Positions 1-10,099 of a DNA stretch of 64,000 nt are shown in pieces. Positions within the stretch are counted from its first letter, which is position 1. Every line of letters starts with the position of its first letter. The position numbers were made by a program, and so were the translations under genes. The DNA is taken from contig OX345636.1 of NCBI GenBank assembly GCA_947044365.1, positions 2,438,001 to 2,502,000 of the forward strand, read 5' to 3'. The stretch comes from Petrosia ficiformis (Eukaryota > Porifera > Demospongiae > Haplosclerida > Petrosiidae). The notes below the pieces were generated by a model. The model was not told the origin of the DNA. It did no database searches and worked only from the letters and a program-made list of their open reading frames with translations.

Positions 1-24
1 GAAGCCTGAATTTGATGACCTTAA

Positions 25-607
25 CCCTTAGAGGACTGAGCCTGTTTTTCAAAATTCTTCCCATTTCCAACACTGGCGACTCTATTGCACATAATGTGGC
101 CACCGTTCACTTTCTCTACCCCAAACTTGGCTCCTTTTCCGACATGGAGTACTACTTCCACCAACTTGCTTACCAGGACTCGAAAGTCCCCAAGCGCTTC
201 GTAGGATCAAATCAAATGCAGTGCTCTCCCTCTTTTGACTGGAACTGGGGCTAACAAAATGACCCCACTACATGTTGGCACCAGCTACACCCACGATTTC
301 AGGTTTCACAGCAAGGAAAATGCCTCAGGTGGGCGGGGTAAAAAAAATGCAAAATTCGTCGGCAGCAAGGGGGCTGCGCCCCCTTCGAACCCCCGCATTA
401 ACGGGGGGACCACCCTTTAAAATTCCTCCCATGATTGTTATTTAGGCCAAAGGGCGGCCAAAAAACCATTAACTTTTTTTAGCCACGTTCATCAGCTTGT
501 GCCTGACACCAATTACAACCATTTAGACAGCTTCGTGTAGCTAGGAACAGACGGCGAACCACGTAGGGGTGAAATGTCACACATATGTTATGTCAGTCCT
601 CTAAGGG
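25..607. mobile_element. piggyBac-like MITE, TTAA flanked
   Basis: The ends are inverted repeats: CCCTTAGAGGACTGA at 25-39 and its complement at 593-607. The left flank is TTAA (21-24) and the right flank ATAA (608-611), so one target copy has a single change. TTAA duplication plus CCC termini is the signature of the piggyBac superfamily (known). The 583-bp interior has no transposase. The open frames at 12-254 and 235-420 lie inside it and resemble no protein I know. Positions 310-545 match, inverted, the left end of the large element at 23.4 kb, and 31.39-31.71 kb is an inverted copy of positions 25-320. I infer a non-autonomous piggyBac derivative. Confidence 0.7.
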
Positions 608-609
608 AT

Positions 610-1620
610 AATGATCAGATCTAAAAGATCTTTTAATTTGTAAACTAAACGTAAAGTGAAACTAAACAGATTTTTGCTAGTTTCTGTCCATTGATCCCTA
701 ACTGGATTTCCTTTTAAATGTGCATTATACTGAATAACTCCATTTAATTATGTGTCTCTCCAAGCCCTGTTGTTCTCTGTATAATAGACTAGTGACAGTA
801 TTTAATAGTGTCAGAAAATAAGGATCTTTGGTAGTTTCTGTAATGAAGCTAATGATCTTTCCAAGTTTGTATATTCCAATCATCTCCTCACTGAATTAGC
901 TTTTAAGTGTGCATTATACTGAATAATTACATAATGTTTACCCAAGCCTTGTTGTTCACTATATCTCGACTGGTCACAGTATTTAAAGCAACGAAAACTA
1001 ATTATCTTTGACAGTTTCTAATAGCAACAGAAGATAAATCTTTGGTATTGAAGCTAAGGATCTTTGCTAGTTTTTAGGTTTTATTCATCCCTAATTGGAT
1101 TTCATTTTAAAGGTGCATTATACTGGATAACTCCATTTAATTGTGTGTCTATCCAAGCCCAATTGTTCACTGTGTAATAGACTGGCAATAGCATTTAATA
1201 GTGACGGAAAATAAAGATGAATCTAAGGATATTTGCTAGTTTCTATGTTCAAATTATGCAGAATTGGATTTCAGTTTAAAGTTGCATAATTGTGTGTCTC
1301 TCCAAGCCCTGTTGTTCCCATATATAATAGACTGGTAACAGTATTGAATAACAACACATTAAACTTAGCTACAATAATTACATGTCTTCATAGTATTATA
1401 GAGTGTGACATAATTTCATCTAAGGATCTTTGACATTTCCTTAAGTATCAATTTATCCTAATTTGATGCTCTTGTCAACTCATTTGATTGTGTATGTCTT
1501 CAACCCCTGGTTGTTCTCTGTATAGAATATGGAAGGTATTTCATAGTTTCTAAATCACAGCTAATTGTCTTTGCCAGTTCTTATGTTGCATTCATCCCCT
1601 GTTTTCTATTTTTCTCTTGC
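610..1620. repeat. degenerate ~150-210 bp tandem repeat
   Basis: Landmarks recur: a variant of TGCATTATACTGAATAAC near 721, 912, 1104 and (weaker) 1284, and CCAAGCC..GTTGTTC near 761, 944, 1154 and 1301. Spacing varies between about 150 and 210 bp and the copies carry many substitutions. No open frame runs through it. It looks like an old minisatellite or decayed local duplication. Confidence 0.6.
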
Positions 1621-2798
1621 AAATATTTATCTAGTGTCAGTTTAAAATGTTGTTTTAAATTAAATTTTCTAGCTTATATCTGGAATCATCTGTTATCTAG
1701 AGGTTCTAAAATCAGCTGCTCTTTTATTGAAGTAATGGTTACTTTGATGGATTGTTATGCCATGTTGTGATGGAGTATTAAAAGCAAACAAGCTTTTTCT
1801 ATCATGAAATGGTATGATAGCCCAACAAATAACTAAAATTTTCAGAATTACAACACTTCAGAACATTCTTTGTGGTACAGAAATGCATTTATTAATTACG
1901 TATGTGAAGTCATGCACTAGTTAAATACCATTTTTAAATTAAAGATTCTAACCATTGTATGTGTGTGAGCACTAGTGAATCATTTGTGTTTATCTTTCTC
2001 TCAATCTGATATTTCTTCAAGCCTTCCATAATTATATTTTGATCTCTTCATCAAATGTCACTCATAGTTTTCTACTTTAACATTATTATTTTCTAAAATC
2101 AACATCCATAGGTCTACACCGGGATACCCTTTTTCTAGACTTGCAATGGCAATAATTATTCTAGCTAGTTTGTGAAATAATGTATATGTATTTGCAGTCA
2201 AAGTAGGTAAAAAAAATAGCAAACAGAGTAGACTGAACTCAATAATTACATTTAATTGTATGCATTTTCAACTCTTCTTGTTTGCTGAATATTAATCATA
2301 GTCTGGTGAAGAACGACTGGACTTTGAGACACACACACAATTACTGAATGTAAATATTGAGTATAAAGTTTCACGTTTACAAAATAATCAAGTTTGGATT
2401 GATGAGAATACAGAAATCAGTAATGATTGCTAGCTTCAGTTTAGAAACTACCAAACATCCTAAAATTCAGTCATTATTACTACTGCACTTTATCACAATC
2501 AGATTAAGTGACATAATATTAGGATCTTTGGTATTTTCGGAAAATTTGTCAACTAAAAAGCGACTTTCTTTAAAGAGTGAGTGGTTCCTATTGAGACTGT
2601 AATTATGCAAGTTACAGCTATTGTCATATATTATAACACTGGGAGCTATGTGGGAAATGGTATATTATAAAATAATTAATTAATCTGCAGGAGGTAATAC
2701 CTGTTGTAAAGCATTCATATATATGATGGAAAATGGGATGTTAGGGAAACCTGTAATTGAGAGGATATAATTCTGATGGTATTGTTATTGTAATTTTC
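1621..2798. other. non-coding, AT-rich
   Basis: I see no gene, RNA or clear mobile-element end here. The 81-codon frame at 2357-2602 has no recognisable domain and sits in low-complexity AT-rich sequence. Confidence 0.5.
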
Positions 2799-3077
2799 TT
2801 TTTTTTTTTTACAGAGAGTAGAGTATAGTAATCTCTCTCATAATAATATACTAATATTATTTTAATACAAAATAAAATAATAAAATAATAAAAATAATAA
2901 TAATAATAAGAAAAAGGAAAAAGGAAAAAATTAAAGGTCACTAGGCCCAAGGGAACCCAAAACTGCTGCAGCATTCCCCCTCTGTACAGCAATGGAGATT
3001 CTTTGGTAGAGGTGCTGCTTGGAGTTCTGATCTCTCGTAGCATGAAATAATAGTCTCCCTAGTTCTTTGAAAAATGA

Positions 3078-5789
3078 CTAGGCCTCTGGTCCAAAAACTC
3101 CAGAGGACTCAACAGCCACTGGGATGAAATGGTGGCTAGCCTCCAGGTGGGAATACTTATCCTTCTTCAATAGTTCTGCATACTTAGCCACAGCACCAGC
3201 CTGAGTAGTAGCCCTAGCAATGTAGGAGGGAGCGAAAGTATCGGGGCAGGTGGCATCCCAAACCAACACCCTTCCTTTCTTCCATGGCACTAAACTCACA
3301 CCATCTGGTCTTTTTCCATCAGATCTATAAAGATCAGAAGGTTCCAACCTGGAGGGGACCCTAGCAGATGTTAGTGACCGATGAATAATGTCATTGATGG
3401 AGGCATGTCGAGGATGACGTCCATCACTCCGACGACAACTAAGTCCATGGGTAGCCAGATGGTCTACATTGACTCCACAATGGTGGCACTGGTGAGGATG
3501 GCAAAGAGGAGTTCCTAGTCGTAAGCCTACGGCAATGCGTACTGTTCTGTCATCCATGCGGAGACCCAGTGAAGGAACTGGGAGTGCATTCAACCAGGCC
3601 CCTGATTCAGGGCAAGAGACAGCCAAAAGCCGAGCATGAGAGATCTCATCAGGAGCATCAGCTAACAGAACATCAACTGTAGATTTGATCTTGGACAAAT
3701 CCCACAATCTCTGATGTACAGCAACATGGCCAGAAGGTGGAGGATCTTCGTGACCTTGTGACCAGATCGACAAAGCATCGCTCAGAAACAGGGACGGACA
3801 GATGTGGAAACGGGAAGGCAATATATGGGGAATGAGGTCGGAGGAGCCAGCAGCAGAAGCCAAATAAGCAGAAGGTGCCAGCTGAACTGCACTCCGAATT
3901 CCCAAACCACCAAACTTGACAGGTAAAGTTGCTTGAATCCACACCTGATCATCAACGCTGAGGTTATTGTTGGTGATAGAACTCACACTCTCTCTGAGCA
4001 GATCATCATAGTCCTGTAACTTGCTAGACAGGAAACAAGGAGATGTACATAGTAGATACATGAGTTTGGGGAGGGCAAATGAATGACGCAGTAAAAGGAG
4101 GGCATCTTGGACATGCAAATGTTGAAGCCTATCACCCATGATCTTCAAGGCATCAACCTTCTCAGAGATGGCAACTGAGACAACATCAGAATTACCCAAT
4201 GGTGAACCAAGGAGGGTGAGAGAATCTTCATCAGTGATATGAAGCTCAGCAGCCGAGGACAGCATCAAATTCCTGGTGGGAACATCACGACAAAACAATT
4301 CAGACTTCTTCAGATTCAGCTGCAAACCTACATCTCCAGCCAATCTCATCACAGAATCAATATCATCCGCAACATCAGCTGAGGAACTACCAATGGAACC
4401 ATCATCCAAGTAAAAAACACAAAATTCAGACTTCAGCTCCTGGCAGAGATGGTGGATGGAGAGGCAGAACAAAAGTGGACCTAGAGGGTCACCCTGTTGT
4501 ACACCCTCAGAGGACTGAAGGGTGTCACTTCCCCAGAAAAGATGCGAGGGTTCTGAATATGCAGAGTGAACAAAAGGAAGGATAGCAGGGGCCAACTTTT
4601 TCACAGACTTCAACATCTTGTCTCTGCGTACAGAGTTGAAGGCATTCTTGAAGTCCAACTTTACAAAAACCATACCCTCAGTTAAACTCTGTATATAAAT
4701 CCTTCCTGCATGTACAGCAGCCTCAGCTCCCCTGGCAATTCTATAGCCAAGCTGACGAGGAGCGAGCAAGGCCCCCATTTCCTCCATAACAGACCTCCCA
4801 GCACACTTGGCCACAAGATTACGAAAGGTACAGCCCACCGCAATTGGTCTTAATCCTCCGTCCTTCTTCTCTAAAGCTACCAAGGTAGCGCCAAAAAAGA
4901 AAGGACGTACAAATGATGGCGTTTTGCCTTCCAGAATCATATTTGTGAAATCTGTCAAAGCTTCCAACAATGCCTGGCCTCCACTACCCGCAGATGGACC
5001 AATCAAATCCTTCAAGTGCTGAGGCCGCAGCCCATCAGGACCACCAGCTGAACCATTAGGAAAGGACTTAACAGCCCCGGCTACCTCCTCCACAGACACA
5101 GTAACAGATTGAAATACGTTATCTGGCAAAGGTGAAATGTCAGAGTCAGGATGGGGTGGAGGGTGCTTCTGCTGAAGAGCAAAGAGAGTATTATCTGACA
5201 CACTGGCAATCTTATCTTCAGAACAAGCCAAACGAATAGCTCCTCTAAAATCTCCTTCTTCCAACTTGGCCGAAACACGGGAAGCCAGATACTTCAAAGG
5301 ATCTCTCGGTAACTTTCTATTGGTGGAAATAACAGATGAATTTGGTAAACTTATTTCTCCTCTCAAACGATTGTTAACAAAATTTGTCAAGTTCCGGTGT
5401 TGGCCTCCTCTCTGGGGTACTTGAAAACAACTTACAGCAAAATGTAATAAGTTAGACCATGAGGCTTGGTCGTTGGCTCTAATTACAGCATGAAGCAGGT
5501 ATGACAACTTCTTTGCTTCTAACTCTCTACAGCCCCTAGGAATACGTTTGGGAATCTTAATGCCACTTGACAAAGGCTGGAAAGGTACCTCAACATTGTT
5601 GTTATTGTTATTATTGTTGTTGTTATTGTTGTTGTTGATGTTGTTGTTGTTGGGTCTCATTAACACCAGGTCTGAAGGAGCCACGTAGTGAGCTATCACA
5701 GGAACTCGGATTCGAATTTTCCACTGATCGTAGGCGAGAACCAGGGCATCTGTTATCCATGGGACCATGTACACGAATAACCCCAGCAT
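3078..5789 (-). CDS. reverse transcriptase / restriction-like endonuclease ORF
   Basis: This 903-codon frame encodes the retroelement polymerase. Reading from its first Met, a SAGGPDGLRP block lies at about 247-256, RT motif A LDFKNAFNSV at 378-387, motif B GVQQGDPLGP at 429-438 and the catalytic YLDD at 460-463. The C-terminus has a CCHC knuckle (Cys768, Cys771, His781, Cys785) and a PD-(D/E)XK-type nuclease core, RPDG at 827-830 and VWDAT at 843-847, which cuts the target for reverse transcription (known for R2-like elements). The Met at 5789 is probably not the true start. The natural N-terminus is in another frame (5623-5886) and joins through the AAC/CAA tract that gives a poly-Asn run at residues 47-65. 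The amber stop at 3078-3080 also looks secondary: 48 more in-frame codons continue to a TAA at 2931, with a plausible family-like tail. Confidence 0.85.
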   Translation of the reverse strand: MLGLFVYMVPWITDALVLAYDQWKIRIRVPVIAHYVAPSDLVLMRPNNNNINNNNNNNNNNNNNNVEVPFQPLSSGIKIPKRIPRGCRELEAKKLSYLLHAVIRANDQASWSNLLHFAVSCFQVPQRGGQHRNLTNFVNNRLRGEISLPNSSVISTNRKLPRDPLKYLASRVSAKLEEGDFRGAIRLACSEDKIASVSDNTLFALQQKHPPPHPDSDISPLPDNVFQSVTVSVEEVAGAVKSFPNGSAGGPDGLRPQHLKDLIGPSAGSGGQALLEALTDFTNMILEGKTPSFVRPFFFGATLVALEKKDGGLRPIAVGCTFRNLVAKCAGRSVMEEMGALLAPRQLGYRIARGAEAAVHAGRIYIQSLTEGMVFVKLDFKNAFNSVRRDKMLKSVKKLAPAILPFVHSAYSEPSHLFWGSDTLQSSEGVQQGDPLGPLLFCLSIHHLCQELKSEFCVFYLDDGSIGSSSADVADDIDSVMRLAGDVGLQLNLKKSELFCRDVPTRNLMLSSAAELHITDEDSLTLLGSPLGNSDVVSVAISEKVDALKIMGDRLQHLHVQDALLLLRHSFALPKLMYLLCTSPCFLSSKLQDYDDLLRESVSSITNNNLSVDDQVWIQATLPVKFGGLGIRSAVQLAPSAYLASAAGSSDLIPHILPSRFHICPSLFLSDALSIWSQGHEDPPPSGHVAVHQRLWDLSKIKSTVDVLLADAPDEISHARLLAVSCPESGAWLNALPVPSLGLRMDDRTVRIAVGLRLGTPLCHPHQCHHCGVNVDHLATHGLSCRRSDGRHPRHASINDIIHRSLTSARVPSRLEPSDLYRSDGKRPDGVSLVPWKKGRVLVWDATCPDTFAPSYIARATTQAGAVAKYAELLKKDKYSHLEASHHFIPVAVESSGVFGPEA

Positions 5790-5886
5790 TAGTCAAACGA
5801 ATAAAGCGACGACATACAGAGCATCTGGTGCTAGATCTCTGGGAAAGAACAGCCTCAATCTCACTCTCAACATCACTGTCCTCCAT
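5623..5886 (-). pseudogene. N-terminal zinc-finger part of the retroelement ORF, out of frame
   Basis: This 87-codon frame begins ATGGAG at 5886 with an acidic leader (MEDSDVESEIE). It then shows CSVC ... H ... C spacing typical of an N-terminal C2HC/C2H2 finger in R2-like proteins. It ends in a Gln-rich run (QQQQHQQQQ) read from the same CAA/AAC microsatellite that reads as poly-Asn in the main frame. The two frames differ by one nucleotide and overlap over 5623-5789. I infer that expansion or contraction of the microsatellite broke one continuous ORF. A programmed frameshift is possible but there is no direct sign of one. Confidence 0.65.
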
Positions 5887-5939
5887 TTTTAATTTATCTT
5901 GTCAGACCAGCAGTAAGGTACTTTAAAATTAATAGAAAC

Positions 5940-6365
5940 TGAAAGTTTCAACCCAAAGGCTGATAATGTTGAAGAAGTCAAAACATTCAGTTTTATTATT
6001 AATAAAAACAAACTTCTACCATGTTAATAAGGTTCAGTAATCAACTGAATTAGAACAACATGGTAATATGTACAATGTATCTGCTATATTAATTCATTTT
6101 GAAATCCTCATTAACACATCATCAGCTGTGGCCATATGTATGTAGTTATTTCAGGTTTAAGACAGAAATAACATGGTACAATGATAATCATAGTTATGTA
6201 ATATTATTGCCAGTATCCAGTCAACCAGTTTCATCACGGTATTGTTGTTCAAACTTCAAAGATACTTGTTAAGGTTGTTTACTTGCTAGAATTTAGCTCT
6301 CTCATTATGTTCCAGGTATTGCCTGTATAGTTTAAAACTTAGGTCCAGGTCTACAATGAACACTT
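5940..6365. repeat. inverted paralogue of the 52.3-53.8 kb region
   Basis: Positions 5940-6190 match, in reverse complement, 53.59-53.80 kb (shared CATCATCAGCTGTGGCCATATG and TAACATGGTAGAAG blocks). Positions 6190-6365 match 52.32-52.50 kb (shared GGATACTGGCAAT and GGCAATACCTGGAACATAATG). This copy lacks the HIRAN-bearing element and so preserves its empty insertion site. Confidence 0.7.
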
Positions 6366-6992
6366 CCTCTTTCTTTTACAATTAACATATCATTAATCTC
6401 TAGGCAGTTTGGAGGCATTAACATATCATTAATCTCTAGCAGTTTGAGGCAGTTCCAAACACAGATCTCTCCTAGATATACCAGGCAAGTAATTTTTCCT
6501 GTGTGGGACAAAAGCACAATGTGATATTATAAGTAAGGATGAAAACTATTAAGCCATATTTTGAATCACTTAATTCAGAAAGTCGAAACAAACTCTATAT
6601 AAAACTTGGAGAGAGAGTTTTGCATGTAGTGTTAGTAGTTTCTGATCATTTGCTCCTTGAAAAACTATTCTCCTCCCTCAAGCTTGCAAATTGTTTCATT
6701 TATTGGAAATCTTTACAATGAAACATATGTTGGTGCATCCTAAAGGAATTGCATTCACTTTCATAAAAAATGAGATACAACAGCTACACTTTAGCAACCA
6801 AAAGAACCTTCTTTATGTGCTAACACCGTCACAAAAGTGTTTTACTCCAATGAGGTAAGCACTCATCCATCCATTTGTATGAAACCCCTACTTCCACTGC
6901 AAGCCTACATGTGATGTGGTTCTCAACGGGCTTCATCATTAGGAAACTCCTGATCATCCATCATAAATGCTTGCATTCCCATACTAATTGCT
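6366..6992. other. non-coding, small tandem duplication
   Basis: A ~30-bp segment, CATTAACATATCATTAATCT, is repeated at about 6384 and 6417. Nothing else is recognisable. The short frames at 6332-6517, 6539-6721 and 6875-7087 have no domain. Confidence 0.4.
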
Positions 6993-6994
6993 TT

Positions 6995-7193
6995 AATTAC
7001 AATTTGTATATACATTTTTGGGTTCACGTCCCAATTCCACAAGCTTTCCATCTATCATTTGAAGTATTTCGTGTGGTGATCCCTTAGTTTGTAGCTCCAC
7101 TGATTCGGCAATTTGTGTTAGCTGAAGGGCAGTCAATGGTTTTGAGTTGAGTGGTAATATCCTTTCACTAGGAATGTCCTCTGGTAAGCTCAT
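6995..7193 (-). CDS. exon of unknown protein, SAP-like helical segment
   Basis: This open exon starts at Met (7193). It reads MSLPEDIPSERILPLNSKPL and then a two-helix segment rich in Leu/Ile that ends KLVELGREPKN, where a GTATAT donor follows on the minus strand near 7013. The helix-loop-helix layout with an IDGKL segment is like a SAP module. I cannot confirm that, nor do I see a downstream exon. It may belong to a mobile-element protein. Function unknown. Confidence 0.35.
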
Positions 7194-7596
7194 GGCTGGC
7201 TTAACCGAGTTTCGATGGGACCTCCAATGTCCAATGTAATAGTTCTACTCAATAATAATATTTTGAACTAATTTCTCTTACTCAGATGAAAGGACCCATT
7301 ATCAGCTTATATGGAGATGAACTGTAAACAACTAGACTACATGACCAATACAACGAGTACAATAGTTTAACAATAGAAATGATTTATAATAAAATGAGAG
7401 TCTAATAGTCTAGAATGGGTAGACACAGGTCTTACAATGTTACATATACAACAGGATGAAACAATAAATAATTATTATTCTTTAAAAGTAAACTACACCT
7501 CCAGATCACGAATAGCTACATAAAGCTCCCACTGAATATATCACATGACATCCTCTCCAAGAAATGAATAAAAGCAAATTCTTGCAACAGAACTGC

Positions 7597-7960
7597 AGAT
7601 GAATTTTTATCAATTATGGGTAAGTCTATGTCAGCTATAAAAGAAGCAAAGCATGAGCAAAACGTTGAGCTCGAAGAGAGGTTGAATTTCCTTGAAACAA
7701 CTACTACAGAAAAAATGAAGGTCAAGCTGCAGCAAATGTTGCATGGTTCAGATAATGACCTTCAGATTCATGGAGGCACAGTTGTAGAGCAGCACATACG
7801 AGTGAAAATTGATGCATCTTCAGACGAAAAGGAGTTGGAAAGTGCAATTGATGAATTGTTTAGAGGGGACTTTATTGGTGGCATCAAAAACATAGCGAAA
7901 CAAGGCTTGCAATCAATTCTTGGCAATACAGCAGTTGGTGAACGTGAACAACAGGCCTAA
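7597..7960 (+). CDS. uncharacterised coiled-coil-like exon
   Basis: An open frame of 114 codons runs from ATG 7616 to TAA at 7958-7960. It remains open upstream to a CTGCAG acceptor-like site near 7596, so it may be a 3' exon beginning DEFLSIMGKSM. The N-terminal half is charged and helical (KEAKHEQNVELEERL); the C-terminal half has amphipathic helices (ELESAIDELFRGDFIGGI) and ends GNTAVGE. The composition looks protein-coding. I do not assign a function. Sure of an ORF, unsure of the gene boundaries. Confidence 0.45.
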
Positions 7961-8309
7961 TTGTGCACTTTGACTGTATATATGGTACACTGGTAGTGAA
8001 TGTTGACCCAGATAATTTGTTTTTCAAATAGAATATTACTCACTGACAGAGTGAAGAATACCTTTCAAACATGTGTATGAGTATTCATGCTAACGCAGTC
8101 TAGAAATGTCAAGATGTTATAAAACAATCACAAGATAATATAAGTTAACAAATCACCAGATCTGATTAAAGTAGTTAATTGTGGAGTAATGAGCAATGAA
8201 TGACAGACAATAGATGAAGATGGACAGATCAGCACTATTATCCAATCCAACTCCACTTCTCCATTCTGGAGCCTGTAAACACAGATAGGTTGGATTGTTG
8301 TATAATGGG

Positions 8310-8750
8310 GAAATGAGTACCGGATCTTATGTGAATCCCTCTAGTCTCACTGCATTCACTGCCTCAAGGCTGATTGCCTTAGATAAATGTCCTGGGAGGT
8401 GATCAGAAGAATTATTGCGAAAGCCATTCTCTCACTGATCGAATATAATATTCAGGATGCTGCTGGTGTTATTCAACTCTGTGTTGGGCAGCAGGCTGGT
8501 TGTGTGTTGGCTGTGTATGCCATGAAAGATATTTTTGCCAGCCCTAATACGGAAGGCATCTATTGGTTGATGCATTCAAATAATCTCAACTGTAATGCCA
8601 CCTTATTGAACATCGAATCTATCTGCCTTTATCTTTCTAAAATACTTATCAATTAAACTGTGCAGAAATATGCTAATTTATATATTGATGGAGAAACACT
8701 TCAATGGAACTACAAAGGGGAAACCAAATTTAGTTCATAGTGGGTGTGGT
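8310..8750 (+). pseudogene. non-LTR reverse transcriptase fragment
   Basis: The reading frame(s) spell a decayed RT finger/palm segment: SRLIALDKCPG, then VIRRIIAKAI, DAAGVIQLCVGQQAGC and, in another frame, LYIDGETLQW. The expected RT motif A aspartate region is replaced by HSNNLNCN, and frame changes occur near 8392 and 8656, so it cannot be active. It is a different RT lineage from the 3-6 kb element (different motifs around RRIIGK / QAGC). Only about 140 residues' worth remain. The 89-codon frame at 8387-8656 is its longest open part. Confidence 0.6.
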
Positions 8751-8973
8751 TAAGTAATTAATTGCGTGTTATTAATGCTCATTCAGCATTACACGTGTCA
8801 CTGTTTCAGGTATATATATAATGAACTATTATTATTGTTTTATCTAGCTTTGACGTTGAATTATAGATTTATAATCGTGTTTCCTATAATTGAGTAAGCT
8901 CATCTATATAATAATGGTCAAAACGTTTGGGGCCCCAAGAGAATGTGGGGCCCAGGGGCAGTTGCCCCTGTTG

Positions 8974-8995
8974 CCCCCCCCCCCCCCCCCCCCCC
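8974..8995. repeat. poly-C tract (22 C)
   Basis: An uninterrupted run of 22 C follows GGGGCAGTTGCCCCTGTTG. The same kind of GGGGCA..TGCCCC sequence recurs near 45.05 and 50.40 kb, in the tandem unit. Confidence 0.9.
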
Positions 8996-9098
8996 ATCAG
9001 TGAGTATTAATTTTTTTTAATTGGTTCGAAAGTTACATTTTTCTACAATAATGAATAATTTTAATAAACAAAGAAAAAAACTGATACATTAATTTAAA

Positions 9099-9272
9099 AA
9101 TTTGAGATGTGGAGGTGTGGCTTTTCCGGATCGAAGGACTAAAATAAGTACGTGATCCAGAAACCAATTTCTGATCGCCTTCTTGACATGATTCATTTTA
9201 AGGACTTGCTTGGTTTTAAAAACCTTCATCTTCTGCTGAAACATAATTATACCTAAATAAAAAAAAATTATG
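9099..9272. repeat. dispersed repeat, inverted partner at 10.88 kb
   Basis: This matches 10879-11060 in reverse complement at high identity, including AGATGTGGAGGTGTGGCTT, TCAAGAAGGCGATCAGAAAT and TAGGTATAATTATGTTTCAG (the last two as read on the other strand). The pair flanks the HIRAN-bearing element and about 1.6 kb in all. An open frame crosses each copy but shows no domain. Confidence 0.75.
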
Positions 9273-9275
9273 TTT

Positions 9276-9306
<31 letters not shown>

Positions 9307-9339
9307 ACAAGTGTATATAGAAAAAAAAAGTATCCCTGT

Positions 9340-9541
9340 GATTGCTTTATTGTGTCCAGCATTCAGTAATCAGTAATCATGGCTAACTTTATCATGCTTG
9401 AAACACAACAGCCTATTATAGTTAATATTTTGATTATCTACTCTCTTTACCTTTTAAAGAACCTTGTAGAACTTTAGGAATATATATATATAGTTCGAAC
9501 CCGTGGGAAAGCAATCATAGGGATGGCCCTACGGGCCATAA
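9340..9541. repeat. internally deleted copy of the 2.1-kb tandem unit
   Basis: Positions 9331-9482 match 44.76-44.91 kb (TATCCCT.TGA..GCTTT ... CTTGTAGAACTT). After a short (TA)n run the sequence continues directly with TTCGAACCCGTGGGAAAG, which lies about 380 bp further on in the full unit, so the middle was lost. Confidence 0.7.
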
Positions 9542-10099
9542 TAATAAAAATTATTATTATTATATCTGCAGCGTAATAATATATACACCGCTTGTACTAT
9601 TGTTTCGAAATGACAGTGGAAGTCATTGATATCATGTGTCCGGAAGTATTAAACAATGTCTTCCAAACAACAAGTTTAATATCTTTCTTATTTTGAAGTC
9701 ATACCATTGAACATTTGAAGACCATCAAGTAAGTGGCATGTTAAAATTTTGATGATGGGGTCAAGATACAACAAGGTACTTTGACAAGTGTGATTCCATC
9801 CGACTCCCCTAAATTAGGTGACTATGTCTCATCTAAATCAGTGAGAGTTAAAGTAGAGAATTGGCAAGTACATGTACATGTAGCAAATCTGGCTAAATCT
9901 TGTTCAAATTTATTTACTGTTAATTTACATCCAAGTATTGCCATCTGTTCTTTTGCTTGACCTAATCAACTGCGAAGGCATTAAAGGCAACAGGAATGCA
10001 GACAAAGCAAAACAATTTGCCTTCGTCAGTTGTAAGACAAACCTAATACATCATTGCCATTTAAGAAGTTCCATAAAGCATCCTCTTGGTAAACATATA

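Larger units (their letters stand above)
2799..5925 (-). mobile_element. non-LTR retroelement with restriction-like endonuclease
   Basis: A minus-strand unit of about 3.1 kb has a start codon at 5886, a reverse transcriptase plus endonuclease body, and a 12-nt A tract (T on the plus strand, 2799-2810) at its 3' end, preceded by an AAT-rich 3' UTR. The 5' edge lies near 5917-5930. There, similarity to the inverted paralogous sequence at 53.78-53.81 kb (TTGGGTTGAAAC..TTCAGTTT) stops, implying a 5' UTR of only 30-45 nt. RT followed by a CCHC finger and an RPDG..D endonuclease is the architecture of the R2/NeSL-like group (known). The exact clade is not determined here. No target-site duplication was identified. 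Confidence 0.8.

Noticed and set aside
12..420. Two open frames of 80 and 61 codons at the window start
   Set aside because: They lie within the TTAA-flanked MITE, have no domain and match a non-coding inverted copy at 31.4 kb.
3673..5278. Additional frames inside the retroelement
   Set aside because: Alternative-frame shadows of the RT ORF, Ser/Cys/Leu-rich without domains.
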